In this document: one piece after another, positions 19,718-30,790 of the stretch | Layout: the number at the start of each line of letters is the position of its first letter | How positions within the stretch are numbered: the first letter of the stretch is position 1 | Assembly: GCF_030344915.1 (NCBI RefSeq) | Contig: NZ_CP128233.1 | Span: forward strand, 124,001 to 188,000 | Origin: Neopusillimonas aromaticivorans | GTDB taxonomy: Bacteria > Pseudomonadota > Gammaproteobacteria > Burkholderiales > Burkholderiaceae_B | DNA: 64,000 nt | Reading direction: 5' to 3' | The notes under the pieces: generated by a model | What the model was told of the DNA's origin: nothing | Seen by the model: only the letters and a program-made list of their open reading frames with translations | Databases searched by the model: none | Made by a program: the position numbers and the translations under genes

Positions 19718-19956
19718 GAATACTCATACTATCCGGAAATTGAAACACGGCCTTAAAGCCTGTTTGAAGACCAACCCTTAAAATTAGCATCAAACGCATG
19801 CCCTGCCCAGCAAAAACCCGGGGCTCTGAAACGTCAACCGTTACACTACAGTCTTGGGTACATTGACGACCCGTTTCCTGCAGCGTGAAAAAACGTTGCT
19901 ACCATTCGCCCTAACGTGACTGCAGCCCCGCAGCCTCATCGACCTCGATACACCGC

Positions 19957-20498
19957 ATGCTTGATTCACTTGTTCATCGCCTGAAAAAATCACGCCCTGT
20001 CCATATCACTGCCGCGCTGGCCGTCATCGGCGCAGCGTGGCTGGGTGCTTCACCCGACCACGGGCCGGTCGCCGCCACCCAGGTTCTTCAGTGCACCGTC
20101 AGCCACGTGCATGATGGCGACACCCTTCGTGCCGACTGCCCCGGTCGCAAGAAATCCGCTCGCGTGCGGATCCGCCAGATCGACGCACCTGAACTGGACC
20201 AGAAATACGGTATTGCATCGCGTGACTACCTGCGCCAGATTTGCCGTAAAGGCGACCTTGTTCAACTGAACGTGAGCAGCGTCGACCAGTATGACCGGTT
20301 GCTGGCCGATGTGCAGTGCAGCGGCACTGACGTCGGCATCACCATGGTGGGCGCCGGCGCGGCCTGGGTATACGACCAGCATGTCGAAAACAAGGCGTTG
20401 GTTGATGCCCAGAAACAGGCCCGTCAGGCACGCAAGGGGTTATGGCGCGACCACGACGCCGTAGCCCCTGGCAATTTCGCCGTGAACAACGTCAATAA
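19957..20498 (+). CDS. Exported staphylococcal-nuclease-like (thermonuclease) protein; one apparent deletion near the end
   Basis: About 180 residues with an N-terminal hydrophobic signal or anchor (about 18-35) and an SNase fold: VSHVHDGDTLRADC with the calcium-binding Asp, RIRQIDAPELDQKYG with catalytic Arg and Asp, QYDRLLADV with the second Arg region, and ARQARKGLW. Such proteins hydrolyse phosphodiester bonds in DNA or RNA outside the cytoplasm. The literal frame runs to 20538 and overlaps the next gene, but one extra C in the CCCC at about 20465-20468 gives the family ending APWQFRREQRQ and a stop at 20496-20498, leaving 17 bp before the next gene. I prefer that ending. Confidence 0.82.
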
Positions 20499-20515
20499 CA
20501 TTTCTGATATCTGCC

Positions 20516-21507
20516 ATGACAGCCTGGTCCATACTTGATCTCGTCCGCATCCGCGACAACGGCAATGCCGGTATTTCTTTGAACAATGCCCGTGATCTGG
20601 CCGCCCATGCCGAACACTGGGGTTACACCCGATTCTGGATGGCCGAACATCACAACATGCCGGGCATCGCCAGCGCCGCAACCTCGGTGGCCATTTGCCA
20701 CGTTGCGGCAGGTACGTCAACCATTCGGGTCGGTGCCGGCGGCATCATGCTGCCCAACCATTCACCCTGGTCATCGCCGAGCAGTTCGGCACACTGGACG
20801 CTTTATTCCCCGGGCGAATCGACCTGGGACTGGGCCGCGCACCCGGTACCGACCAACTGACATTGCGTGCACTGCGCCGCCATCCCGGCAGCGCCGACGC
20901 CTTCCCGCAAGATGTCCTGGAACTTCAAGCACTGCTGGGCCCCGTACAACCTGGCCAGCGCATCCGTGCCATTCCCGGTGCCGACAGCAATGTACCGCTG
21001 TGGATACTCGGGTCAAGCACCTTTGGTGCTGCGCTGGCGGGACAGTTCGGGCTGCCCTATGCGTTTGCCTCGCACTTTGCGCCAGACTACCTGTACACCG
21101 CCCTGGAAACGTACCGGTCACAGTTCACACCGTCGGAGCAGCAGGCAACGCCCCACGCCATGGTGGGTGTGAATATTATTGTGGGCGACACCGACCAGGA
21201 AGCCCGCCGCCTGGCAACCACCCAGCAAATGTCGACCACCCACTTGCTGCGGGGCGACCGCTGCCCCAGCAAACCACCCATTGACGATATCGACAGCTAC
21301 TGGAGCCCCGAGGAAAAGCGCCAGGCACAACGCATGCTGGGGTGTTCAATTATCGGCAGCCCGCAAACCGTGCGTAACGGCCTTGAGGCGCTGCTGGAAC
21401 GCACACGCGCCAATGAACTGATGATCGTGTCTGATGTTTATGATCATCAATTACGTCTGCAATCGTACCAACGCATCGCCGACATCATGAAAAGCCTGGC
21501 GGCATAA
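20516..21507 (+). CDS. Luciferase-like (LLM) flavin-dependent monooxygenase; one apparent deletion
   Basis: About 330 residues of a bacterial-luciferase-like TIM barrel using reduced FMN. Signatures: SILDLVRIRDNGNA at the N-terminus, HAEHWGYTRFWMAEHHNMPGIASAAT (about 30-55), VGAGGIMLPNH, and GRIDLGLGRAPGTD. These match the MsnO8-type LLM subfamily, whose substrates are mostly unknown. The frame slips at about 20768-20770; one extra C gives NHSPLVIAEQFGTLDALFPG and a continuous protein. Follows the nuclease gene by 17 bp and may be cotranscribed with it, though no functional link is evident. Confidence 0.83.
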
Positions 21508-21561
21508 TTCCGTCCGGACGATTTTGACCAATCGGCCACCTGACTCTGGACAACTGGCGCT

Positions 21562-21779
21562 ATGAACCCCGATGATCTTGAAAAACTGGTGTCCTGGCCG
21601 ATGCCCTTCGGCAAGTACAAAGGCCGGCTTTTGGCCGACCTTCCCGGGCACTACCTGAACTGGTTTGCCCGCACCGGGTTCCCGCCGGGCGAACTGGGGC
21701 GCCTGCTGGCCTTGTTACAGGAAATGGACCACAACGGCCTGAAACCGTTGCTGGCCCCTTGCGTCAATCACGCCACTGA
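21562..21779 (+). CDS. DUF3820-family small protein; one apparent deletion near the end
   Basis: About 73 residues. The family pattern is WPMPFGKYKGRLLADLPGHY then LNWFARTGFPPGELGRLLALLQEM. The literal frame continues to 21852 and would overlap rpoD by 49 bp. Adding one C to the run at about 21755-21758 gives the family-like end LAPLRQSRH and a stop at 21777-21779, which removes the overlap. Members are found next to diverse genes in proteobacteria; the Pseudomonas relative has been called a quorum-regulated factor, but no biochemical role is established. Convergent with rpoD. Confidence 0.72.
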
Positions 21780-21803
21780 CACCGCACGCCCCGCCCAAAC
21801 CGC

Positions 21804-24028
21804 CTACTGGCTTTCGAGGAAGCTCTTGAGCTTGTCGGCACGACTGGGATGACGCAACTTGCGCAATGCCTTGGCCTCAATCTGGCGGATACGTTCACGT
21901 GTGACATCAAACTGCTTGCCCACTTCTTCCAGCGTTTGGTCAGTGCTCATTTCGATACCGAAACGCATGCGCAGCACTTTGGCCTCACGCGGTGTCAGTG
22001 AGTCAAGCACCTCTTTGACGACATCACGCATGGACCCCTGAAGCGCCGATTCGGACGGCGACAGATTGGCCAGATCTTCGATGAAATCACCCAAATGGGA
22101 ATCGTCATCATCACCAATGGGCGTTTCCATGGAAATTGGCTCTTTGGCTATTTTCAGGATCTTGCGAACCTTGTCTTCGGGCATGTCCATTTTCTGCGCC
22201 AACGTTGCCGGATCGGGCTCAGCCCCGGTTTCCTGCAGGATCTGGCGGTTGATCCGGTTCATTTTATTGATCGTTTCGATCATGTGAACCGGAATACGAA
22301 TGGTACGGGCCTGATCGGCAATGGAACGCGTAATGGCCTGACGAATCCACCAGGTGGCATAGGTCGAGAACTTGTAGCCGCGGCGGTACTCGAACTTGTC
22401 AACCGCCTTCATGAGCCCGATATTGCCTTCCTGAATCAGGTCAAGGAACTGCAAGCCACGATTGGTGTACTTCTTGGCAATGGAGATCACCAGACGCAGG
22501 TTGGCCTCGGTCATTTCGCGCTTGGCCTTGCGAGCCTTGGCCTCGCCGGTCGCCATACGCTTGTTGACATCTTTGAGATCTTTCAGTGGCAACACGACAC
22601 TGGACTGAAGATCAATGAGTTTTTGCTGTGTCTCTTGCACCGCCGGGACGTGGCGCTCGAGTGTTTCAGAATACGCGTGACCCGCGGCCACTTCGGACAT
22701 GACCCATTCGAGATTCGTTTCGTTGCCCGGAAACACCTTGATGAAATGCGCGCGTGGCATACCGGCACGGTCGACACAGATACCCAGCACTTCGCGTTCC
22801 AGCTTGCGAACTTCAGCGACTTGATCACGCAAGGTATCGGCCAGTTTTTCGACCATTTTCGCAGTAAAGCGAATACCTATGAACTCATCGAGGATGGCTT
22901 GCTGGGCCTGCTGATACGCTTCGGAATGGTAGCCTTCGGTTTCAAACGCACGACGCATTTTTTCGAACCACTGACCGACCAGATCAAACTTCTTGAGCGA
23001 CTTGGTGCGTAACAGTTCAAGCTGCTTGCTGCTCATGCCGCCTGCGGGGCCGTCGTCCTCGTCACCCGAGACGCCAGAACCGGCATACTCTTCACCTTCC
23101 TCGTCGATCAGGCCATCGACCACTTCGTCGATTTGTGCCTGACCATCGCGCACGCGCTGGATGTGGCCCAGGATTTCGTTGACGGTTGTCGGACACGCGG
23201 CAATCGCCATGACCATGTGCTTGAGGCCATCTTCGATACGCTTGGCAATTTCAATCTCGCCTTCCCGTGTGAGCAGCTCAACCGTACCCATTTCGCGCAT
23301 ATACATACGCACGGGGTCGGTGGTGCGACCAAAGTCGGAATCTACCGTCGTCAGTGCGGCTTCCGCCTCGTCTTCGACATCGTCATCGCTGGACGCAACG
23401 GGTGCGTTGTCGTTCAGCAACAGCGATTCGGCATCAGGGCCTGGTCGTAGACCGAAATACCCATGTCGCTGAACGTGCTGATGATGCCGTCGATCGCTTC
23501 AGCATCGACCAGATCATCGGGCAGATGGTCGTTGATTTCGCCATACGTAAGGTAGCCACGTTCTTTACCCAGCTTGATCAGAACCTTCAGCCGGTTGCGA
23601 CGGGCCTCTTGTTCTTCAGGCGTCAGCTGGCTGCGGGTCGGCACATCTTTGTCACCCTTGCCACGCTTGCCGCCGCGCTTGGAAATCGGCTTGAGTTCGG
23701 GAATGACTTCGGCTTCGATATCGATGTCACCATCGTCGAACGGCGAGCTGTCATTATTGGCGGCTTTGGCCGGACGGCCAGGACGACGGCCCGTCGGCGT
23801 ACGTGCCTTGCGCTTTTTGGGCTCGGGGGCAAGATCATCGTCGAAATCAAAATCGTCAGATGATTCGGCCTCAGCCGCCGTCTTGCGTGCCGTGGTTTTT
23901 TTGGCTGCCTTTTTCACAGCCCCTGTCGCTACAGACGTTTTGGCAGCGGTTTTTGTAGCCGCCATCGTTTTCGTCTTTTTGACAGAGTCTTCTGCCGCAT
24001 TCAGGGTCTGATCAGTCGCTTTTGTCAT
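21804..24028 (-). CDS. rpoD: RNA polymerase primary sigma factor RpoD (sigma-70); one apparent deletion
   Basis: About 741 residues. Region 1.1 is preceded by a long Lys/Ala-rich N-terminal extension (about 1-85) typical of Burkholderiales RpoD. Region 1.2 DPVRMYMREMGTVELL, region 2 (KKYTNRGLQFLDLIQEGNIG, then YATWWIRQAI), region 3 and region 4 (TLEEVGKQFDVTRERIRQIE) follow in order. One C is missing at about 23437-23439; restoring it gives VYDQAPDAESLLLNDN and joins both halves. A truncated RpoD would be lethal, so this is sequence error. ATG at 24028 has GGAAG upstream. Last gene of the rpsU-dnaG-rpoD operon. Confidence 0.95.
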
Positions 24029-24310
24029 AGTCGCTTCCGTAGACGCAATTAAACCCGCTGGCAAAATTTACCAACGGAAATTGCAGGGAAAACCATATCT
24101 TTAGTGCACGAACAGGCCCGGTCAGACCGCCGCCGCTGGTTTGATGCCAGAAAAGATTGCCCTGACCAAGCTTTGGGTTACAGGGTAAAAAAGGCCACCA
24201 ACCATCGGGGCAGCAAAGCCCGGGTTACAGTTCATGCAATTAAAGACGATATAAAACCTTTTATTTTACCGCAGTTAAGTATTTTCAACAGTGTTGTTCA
24301 AGCACCCGCC
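24029..24310. other. Gap between dnaG and rpoD
   Basis: This 282-bp stretch holds no convincing gene. Its AT-rich part (about 24240-24290) could carry an internal rpoD promoter or mRNA processing site, as known for the dnaG-rpoD junction in other proteobacteria; no clear -35/-10 pair could be fixed by eye. Confidence 0.4.
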
Positions 24311-26303
24311 TCAACCACGCCCAAGCTGCGCCAGCCGCTTGCCGAGCAACTGGTAGCGCTCGCGCGATGCAGCGTCTTTAAGGCCGCCGGCAACCAGCTG
24401 GGACTGCTCGGTCTTGATCAGATCAAGCTCAACCTTGCGCAAGGCATCGTTCCACTCTGACTTGGGATCGGGCAAGTCATCGTGACCCAGCAGGTCTGCC
24501 CCGAGATCGGACAGCACCGCAGCCAGATCAGAACCGGGATCAGCGGCTTCGAGCAACGCACCGGCATGACGAGCCCCGGAGTCACTGATCAATGCAATCA
24601 AATCCCTGACAAGAGTTAGATTGGGAACTCGCGCCAAAGTTTCAAGCTGCTGATCACCCAGTGTCTCCACAAGCTCTGGATGCGCAACCAACAGGCGTAA
24701 CAGGCGCTTGGCCATGGATGTAACGCTGCGATTACCGGAACGACCTGCGGCCGGGGCACGGCCTTTGCGCCGACCCTGGTCTTTCGCCTGCCATAGTTTC
24801 AATGACGCAGCCGTAACCGGTGCCGCAACTTCAGGAAAAACATCTCCGGCTCACCCTGCCAATGGTCGTCACCCATATCGGGCACCCATTGACCATCAAC
24901 GCTGGAATCCGGTTCATGCGACTCGAAAAACGGCCCTGGCATGTCTGAAGACAAATCAGTGATCGACGCTACGGGTAGTGATACAGCAGCAGGACGCCGC
25001 CCCGTCACATCAGGCGTCACCAGCATGGCGGAAAGTTCTTCCGGCGTCAGCAAGACCCTGCGAGCAAACTCGCGTTCGATCTGGACTTTCAGGGTAGTGG
25101 CCTGCGGCAACTGAGCCAGCAAAGGCCTGGCCTCGTGAACACACGCTGCACGGCCTTCGGCTTCGGCCATGGTGTGACGGGCAGACAGCTCGTCAAGCAT
25201 GAACGTCGACAAGGCCGGAGCCTGGCCCATCAGTTCGCGAAACGCCTGGGCGCCATGTGCCCGAACGTATGAATCGGGATCGTGATCATCAGGCAGAAAC
25301 AGAAACCGGATGGACACATCATCGCGCAACAGCGACAGGCAGTTCTGCAACGCCCTCCAGGCCGCACGCCGCCCGGCCTTGTCACCATCAAAACTGAAGA
25401 TGACCCGATCACTGGCGCGCAGCAGCTTCTGCACATGCTGGGGTGTCGTCGACGTACCCAGAGTGGCCACCGCATTGCACAGCCCGGATTGCGCCAGCCC
25501 CACCACATCCATATACCCTTCGACAACCAGCACGCAGCCTTCTGCACGAATGCCGGCACGCCCTTCCCACAACCCATAGAGCTCAAGACCCTTGGAAAAA
25601 ATGGGCGTATCGGGCGAATTCAGATACTTGGGCTCCCCTTGCCAATGACGCGCCCGCCGAACCCGACAAGGTTGCCGCGCGCATTACGGATGGGAAACAT
25701 GATCCGCTCGCGGAAGCGATCATAACGCCGGCCGTCTTCAGCCTCAATGACCAAACCGGCCTCGACCAGGAGCGGATCTTCGTAATGACTGAACACCGTC
25801 GCCAGACCACGTCGATCGGAGCCTGACCAGCCTAGCCCGAACCGTGCCGCAATCTCACCCGTCAACCCCCGGTTTTTCAGATAATCAGTTGCCAGCGGCG
25901 TCGCCTTGAGCTGCCTCGTGTAATGCTGCTGGGCAGCTTCCAGCAATTGCTGGTGCCGCGACACCTCTTCTTTGCGACGCCGTGAAGCCGCCTGAGCTTT
26001 GGGTGACCGTTGTTCTTCAGGCACAACCAGCCCGGCATTGGCCGCAAGCGTGCGAACTGCCTCGGGGAAACTGGCCCCGGTATGCTCGATAAGAAAGGAA
26101 ATAGCCGTACCGTGCGCGCCGCATCCGAAGCAATGATAAAACTGCTTGGTGGGACTGACAGTAAAAGAGGGGGATTTTTCGTTGTGAAAAGGACAGAGGC
26201 CAAGCAAGTTGGCCCCACCTTTTCGCAACTGCACATATTGCCCGACTACATCAACAATATCTACCCGGGCAAGCAGGTCTTGTACAAATGATTCAGGGAT
26301 CAA
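24311..26303 (-). CDS. dnaG: DNA primase DnaG; two apparent deletions
   Basis: Synthesises RNA primers at the replication fork. The N-terminal CHC2 zinc finger is visible (LCPFHNEKSPSFTV with FYHCFGCGAHG), then the RNA polymerase core with RFRERIMFPIRNARGN, TOPRIM residues in LVVEGYMDVVGL and FDGDKAGRRA, and a C-terminal helicase-interaction domain. One G is missing at about 25635-25638 (restores GKGEPKYLNSPDT) and one T at about 24836-24840 (restores MFFPEVAAPVTAASLKLW). Total about 664 residues. The start MIPESF appears to use TTG, overlapping the TGA of rpsU, which implies translational coupling. Confidence 0.92.
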
Positions 26304-26512
26304 TACAGACGTGGGGGCAGTTGCTGGCTACGAATGCGCTTGTAGTGACGCTTGACAGCAGCAGCCGCTTTGCGCTTGCGCTCGGCTGTGGGCTTTTCGT
26401 AGAATTCGCGCGAACGCAGTTCGGTCAAAAGACCATTTTTTTCGATGGTGCGCTTGAAGCGACGCAGTGCGGCTTCGAAGGGCTCGTTTTCTTTAAGACG
26501 AACGGTAGGCAT
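26300..26512 (-). CDS. rpsU: Small ribosomal subunit protein bS21
   Basis: A 70-residue basic protein (MPTVRLKENEPFEAALRRF, then KRHYKRIRSQQLP) matching S21 in full. It helps pair the anti-Shine-Dalgarno region during initiation. First gene of the rpsU-dnaG-rpoD macromolecular synthesis operon on the minus strand; its stop overlaps the TTG start of dnaG. Confidence 0.96.
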   Translation of the reverse strand: MPTVRLKENEPFEAALRRFKRTIEKNGLLTELRSREFYEKPTAERKRKAAAAVKRHYKRIRSQQLPPRLY

Positions 26513-26587
26513 GTATTCGGTAGCCTTTCTGTTAAAAAGTTAAAAATCTATAGAACCAAATCGGTTAGCCTAAGACTATAGCACGAA

Positions 26588-27133
26588 TCAGCTATTTCTG
26601 ACACCCTTACGAACCCAGGCTTCCAGCTGATGCGGACGCAGACTGTCGTAATCTTCAAACGGCTGGTGAATCCAGGGGTTGGTCGGCAGCTTGTCAACGA
26701 AGTAATCGGGCGTTGCCTGAGCATGCCCTTTCCACCACAGCACAGCGCTGCGCAACTCGGTAATGGCAGGAAACTGCTTGCGCAGATGCTCACCAACCTT
26801 GATGAAGGTCATGCCGGTGTCAACCATGTCGTCAACAAGCAACACTTTACCCTCGAGGGTGCCACGAGTGATGGTTATGAACTGGGCAATATCCAGAGCG
26901 CCCTGCTCGGTGCCGGCCGCTTCACGGTAGCTGCTGGTGGCCAGAATACCCAATGGGACGTCAAACACACGCGAAAGAATGTCACCTACACGCATACCGC
27001 CACGTGCAAGACAAATGATCTTTTCGAACTCCCAGCCCGACTCATGAATATTAAGGGCCAGACGGTCGATAAGGGCGTGATACTGATCCCAGGAAACCCA
27101 AAGGTCACGGTCGGTACTTGGGGGCAAAGTCAT
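26588..27133 (-). CDS. Purine phosphoribosyltransferase (hypoxanthine/xanthine/guanine-type)
   Basis: A type I phosphoribosyltransferase of about 181 residues (ATG giving MTLPPSTDRD chosen over a longer upstream frame). The PRPP-binding signature is VLLVDDMVDTGMT, with a RGGMRVGD loop near 50 and WWKGHAQATPDYFV near the hood region. It salvages a purine base with PRPP to the nucleotide. The exact base is not decided by sequence. It lies just downstream of purA and is separated from it by a strong purA terminator, so it is probably transcribed on its own or by read-through. Confidence 0.82.
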   Translation of the reverse strand: MTLPPSTDRDLWVSWDQYHALIDRLALNIHESGWEFEKIICLARGGMRVGDILSRVFDVPLGILATSSYREAAGTEQGALDIAQFITITRGTLEGKVLLVDDMVDTGMTFIKVGEHLRKQFPAITELRSAVLWWKGHAQATPDYFVDKLPTNPWIHQPFEDYDSLRPHQLEAWVRKGVRNS

Positions 27134-27202
27134 GGCAGAAAACCTGTCTGGTGTAAAAGGAACGTAATGATAAACCGCTATCGCCGCAACGAAAAGCCGC
27201 AC

Positions 27203-27243
27203 AAAAAAACAAGGCCCCGGTACAACACAGTACCGGGGCCTTG
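27203..27243 (-). terminator. Rho-independent terminator of purA
   Basis: CAAGGCCCCGGTA (27210-27222) pairs perfectly with 27231-27243 across an 8-nt loop; on the minus strand the stem is followed by a T7 run. It lies about 10 bp after the purA stop. Confidence 0.9.
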
Positions 27244-27253
27244 TTTTATGCGA

Positions 27254-28548
27254 TTAACCGTTGAACGGATGACGCAACACGATAGTCTCGAGGCGATCGG
27301 GGCCGGTGGAGACCATGTCGATAGGCACATCGCAGACTTCGGCAATGCGCTCGAGATAACGACGCGCATTGACCGGCAGCTTGTCGTACTCGGTAATACC
27401 CACTGTTGACTCTGTCCAGCCGGGCATCTCTTCGAGAACCGGCTCGGCTTCAGCTACATTGCTGGCGCCGCACGGCAGCACATCAAGGAACTGGCCTTTA
27501 TAACGATAACCCACACCGATTTTGAGGGTTTCAATACCATCAAGCACGTCAAGCTTGGTAATGCACAGACCCGAAATGCCGTTGATCATGACCGAACGTT
27601 TCATGGCTGCGCCATCGAACCAGCCGCAACGACGCGGACGCCCGGTGACCGAACCAAATTCTTTGCCAACTTTGGCCAGATGCGAACCAATGTCATCGTG
27701 CAGTTCGGTGGGGAACGGGCCCGAGCCTACCCGCGTTGTGTAAGCCTTGGCAATACCCAGCACATATTCAAGCGCCTGGGGACCGACACCCGCACCCGCG
27801 GCCGCAGCACCTGCCACGCAGTTGCTGCTGGTAACGAACGGATACGTACCGTGGTCGATATCGAGCAACGCACCTTGCGCACCCTCGAACAACAAGCGAC
27901 CACCCGCCTTGCGAACCAGATTCAGATTATGGGACACGTCAGCCACCATGGGCTCGATCTGGGCCGCCAGCGCCATGGCTTCATCACGCACCTGGCTGGC
28001 GGAAACAGCTTCCGCACCCAGATACTGGGTCAGGACAAAATTATGATAATCAAGTGCTTCGGCGAGTTTTTCGTCGAATACGGCAGGGTTATAGAGGTCT
28101 TGCACACGAATAGCGCGACGGGCAACCTTGTCTTCGTACGCAGGCCCGATACCCCGACCCGTCGTACCGATTTTGCCATCACCCTTGCGACGCTCGCGCG
28201 CCTGATCAACGGCAATGTGATAGGGAAGAATCAACGGGCACGACGCAGAAATCTGCAAGCGCGAACGAACATCAAGACCGGCGGTTTCAAGCTCGACGAT
28301 TTCTTTCAGCAAGGCTTCGGGGATAACACCACACCGTTACCGATGTAGCAGGTTAACCCGGGGTGCATGATGCCCGACGGAATAAGACGCAAAATTGTCT
28401 TGGTGCCATTAATCCAGAGCGTATGACCGGCATTGTGACCGCCTTGAAAACGTACGACACCCTGGGCAGACTCGGCCAGCCAGTCAACGATCTTGCCCTT
28501 GCCTTCGTCACCCCACTGGGTGCCGATAACCACGATATTCTTGCTCAT
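27254..28548 (-). CDS. purA: Adenylosuccinate synthetase; one apparent deletion
   Basis: GTP-dependent first committed step from IMP to AMP. The P-loop-like GTQWGDEGKGKIVDWL opens the protein, GGHNAGHT follows, then GTTGRGIGPAYEDK and TRVGSGPFPTE and the C-terminal GP motif region. One C is missing at about 28319-28322; restoring it gives VVLSPEALLKEIVELE and a full-length protein of about 431 residues. Follows hisZ on the same strand (65 bp gap), an order known from Bordetella and relatives. Confidence 0.94.
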
Positions 28549-28613
28549 GTTGCGAATTGGAAAAAGCTAGTCTGTACAACAACTATTTGGTTAACCCATG
28601 CGACCCGGCAGGC

Positions 28614-29792
28614 TTATGCCCCGGCGGAAATCGCTCGAATGACCCACTGCCCCTCGTGCAGCACCAGTTCACGATCGACCTGGAACTCGTCAAGGGCGTG
28701 CGGTTGGCCCGGAAGCACTTGCACAACAATTTCACCAGCCTGACGCAGCTGACGAATGGCCTGAACCAGCCCGTCTTCGGTACCCCATGGCGCCTGAATG
28801 GCCCGGGCCAGCGGCGGTGCGCCAAGCCCGGATGAAAGTTTGCGAAGATCGAGACTGAAGCCTGTGGCCGGACGCACACGACCAAAGGCCTTGCCAACGC
28901 CGTCATAACGACCACCTCGCACCAGGGCATCATGCCAGCCCTGCGCATAAATAGAAAACACCACACCGGAATGATAGGCATAACCGGCGCCTGCATCGGC
29001 CAGATCGATACTGAAGGCATAGTCGGGCAATGCCACAACCAATGCCTTCAGGTCGGCAATCGCCTTGAACACGGCAGGCAATCGGGGCAACTGACTGACC
29101 GCAGCATCGAGCACATCGGTAGTACCGTACAAACGGGGCAATGCCTGCAACGCCTGAACGGTATCGGGCCGAATACCGTCAAGGGCAGCACACAGGCGCT
29201 GAATACCCGAGACATCTTTTGAGGCCATCATGTCTGACAGTTCGGCCTGAAGATCGGGATCTGCCAGCGCCGGATCAGCATCGATAATGGCACGGAATAT
29301 ACCGGGGTGATTCAGATCAATACGGGCATCTTTAACACCCGCCGTGTGCACGGACTCGACTGCCAGCTGGATCACCTGAATGTCGGCTTCGACGCCCTCG
29401 TGACCAAAAACTTCGGCCCCGATCTGAAGCAATTCGCGATCGGAGAGCAAGTCGGCAGGCCGGGCATGCAAGACCGTGCCGCAGTAGCAAAGCCGGGTGA
29501 CACCCACGCGGTTCAGCAAGTGGGCGTCAATGCGGGATACTTGCGGCGTAATGTCGGGGCGCACGCCCAAGGTTCGCCCCGACAACTGATCAACCAGCTT
29601 GCAGGTACGTAAATTAAGGTCGCTACCCGAGCCCGAAAGCAGGGAGTCGAGGTATTCGACCAATGGCGGCGCCACGAGCTCGAAGCCGTGCGTACGGTAA
29701 AGGTCGAGTAACTGACGCCGCAACTCTTCGATGCGGCGCGCTTCAGCGGGAAGGATATCAGCCAGATGTTCTGGCAATAACCATTTGGACAT
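28614..29792 (-). CDS. hisZ: ATP phosphoribosyltransferase regulatory subunit HisZ
   Basis: About 392 residues, a catalytically inactive HisRS paralogue that activates short-form HisG, first enzyme of histidine synthesis. Start chosen at MSKWLLPEHLADILP, the family's usual opening, not 42 bp upstream. Class II synthetase remnants are visible (motif-2-like TRLCYCGTVLH; ALVRGGRYDGVGKAFG), without the histidyl-adenylate residues of HisS. Lies between hflC and purA; a terminator after hflC separates it, so it probably has its own promoter in the short gap. Confidence 0.92.
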   Translation of the reverse strand: MSKWLLPEHLADILPAEARRIEELRRQLLDLYRTHGFELVAPPLVEYLDSLLSGSGSDLNLRTCKLVDQLSGRTLGVRPDITPQVSRIDAHLLNRVGVTRLCYCGTVLHARPADLLSDRELLQIGAEVFGHEGVEADIQVIQLAVESVHTAGVKDARIDLNHPGIFRAIIDADPALADPDLQAELSDMMASKDVSGIQRLCAALDGIRPDTVQALQALPRLYGTTDVLDAAVSQLPRLPAVFKAIADLKALVVALPDYAFSIDLADAGAGYAYHSGVVFSIYAQGWHDALVRGGRYDGVGKAFGRVRPATGFSLDLRKLSSGLGAPPLARAIQAPWGTEDGLVQAIRQLRQAGEIVVQVLPGQPHALDEFQVDRELVLHEGQWVIRAISAGA

Positions 29793-29832
29793 GCGACAGA
29801 CCTGAAAACTGTTTACAAGCAAGCAAACAAAC

Positions 29833-29869
29833 AAAAAGCGACTTGGGGCGTAAGCCCGCCAAGTCGCTT
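29833..29869 (-). terminator. Rho-independent terminator after hflC
   Basis: AAGCGACTTGG (29836-29846) pairs with CCAAGTCGCTT (29859-29869); on the minus strand the stem is followed by a T-rich tract. It sits about 20 bp past the hflC stop and would end the hfq-hflX-hflK-hflC unit. Confidence 0.85.
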
Positions 29870-29885
29870 GCGGAAGTATTTCAAC

Positions 29886-30776
29886 TTACGGCGTATTGTA
29901 GCGCGTTTTACCCGATGCGTCAGACCAGAACCTGAAGAAGTCGGACTTGGGACTCAGCACCAACGTATCGTTGGTATTCGCAAACGCGGCCTGATACCCT
30001 TCCAGGCTCTTGTAGAACGAGTAGAAGTCAGGATTGCGACCATAGGCTCTGGCATACAGGTCTGCAGCCTGGGCATCGCCCTGACCTTTGATCTGCTGGG
30101 CATCGGCATAGGCCCTGGCAACGATTTCCTGGCGCTCCCGGTCGGCTTGCGCGCGGATACGCTCGCTGTCAGCAGCACCGGTGGCCCTAAGACGGTTGGC
30201 TTCTTCCTTGCGCTCGGCTTCCATACGACGGTAAACCGATTCAGAAATTTCAGGGGCAAAATCGATACGGATCAGGCGAACATCAACGACCTCCACACCC
30301 AACGGCTGTGCACGACGATCAACGTTGACCAACACCTCGCGCATGATGTCGCTGCGCTCGCTGGAGACTACCTGCTTCACCGTACGTACGTTAACTGCAG
30401 CGTTAAGCGCATCACGGATTTGGGCGCTGAGACGCTCTTCGGCCGCACGACGGTTCAGGCCAAACGTAACGTAGTACAGACGCGGGTCGGCAATACGCCA
30501 TTTGACGTATGAATCAATAAGCAGGTTCTTCTTTTCAGCAGTCTGGATGCGCTCGGGATCGCGCGACTCAATGGTTTGCAGACGGCGATCAAGCTTGACG
30601 ACATTTTCAAAAGGTGGGGGCAGCTTGAAATACAAGCCCGGTTCAACCAGTGTTTCACGCACTTCGCCAAGCGCAAAAACCAGCGCGGCATCGCGTTCGC
30701 GAACCACAAAAACACATGAGGAAGCGACGGCCAGCAAAATGACCAGACCAACAAGATAGGGAAAGAAACGTTGCAT
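29886..30776 (-). CDS. hflC: HflC, FtsH protease modulator
   Basis: A 296-residue inner-membrane SPFH/prohibitin protein that forms a complex with HflK around FtsH. One N-terminal membrane segment (about 5-24), then the SPFH domain (DAALVFALGEVRETLVEPGL) and a helical region rich in Arg, Glu and Ala (about 185-235). The end is the family-typical LSPKSDFFRFWSD. Located 14 bp after hflK in the usual order. Confidence 0.95.
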   Translation of the reverse strand: MQRFFPYLVGLVILLAVASSCVFVVRERDAALVFALGEVRETLVEPGLYFKLPPPFENVVKLDRRLQTIESRDPERIQTAEKKNLLIDSYVKWRIADPRLYYVTFGLNRRAAEERLSAQIRDALNAAVNVRTVKQVVSSERSDIMREVLVNVDRRAQPLGVEVVDVRLIRIDFAPEISESVYRRMEAERKEEANRLRATGAADSERIRAQADRERQEIVARAYADAQQIKGQGDAQAADLYARAYGRNPDFYSFYKSLEGYQAAFANTNDTLVLSPKSDFFRFWSDASGKTRYNTP

Positions 30777-30790
30777 GATGGTAAGCCCTT

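Noticed and set aside
21780..21852. C-terminal extension of the DUF3820 protein overlapping rpoD
   Set aside because: Better explained by a missing C near 21757, after which the protein ends at a family-typical length.
21804..26303. rpoD and dnaG as pseudogenes
   Set aside because: Both are essential and each break is a one-base deletion in a homopolymer flanked by perfectly conserved coding sequence.
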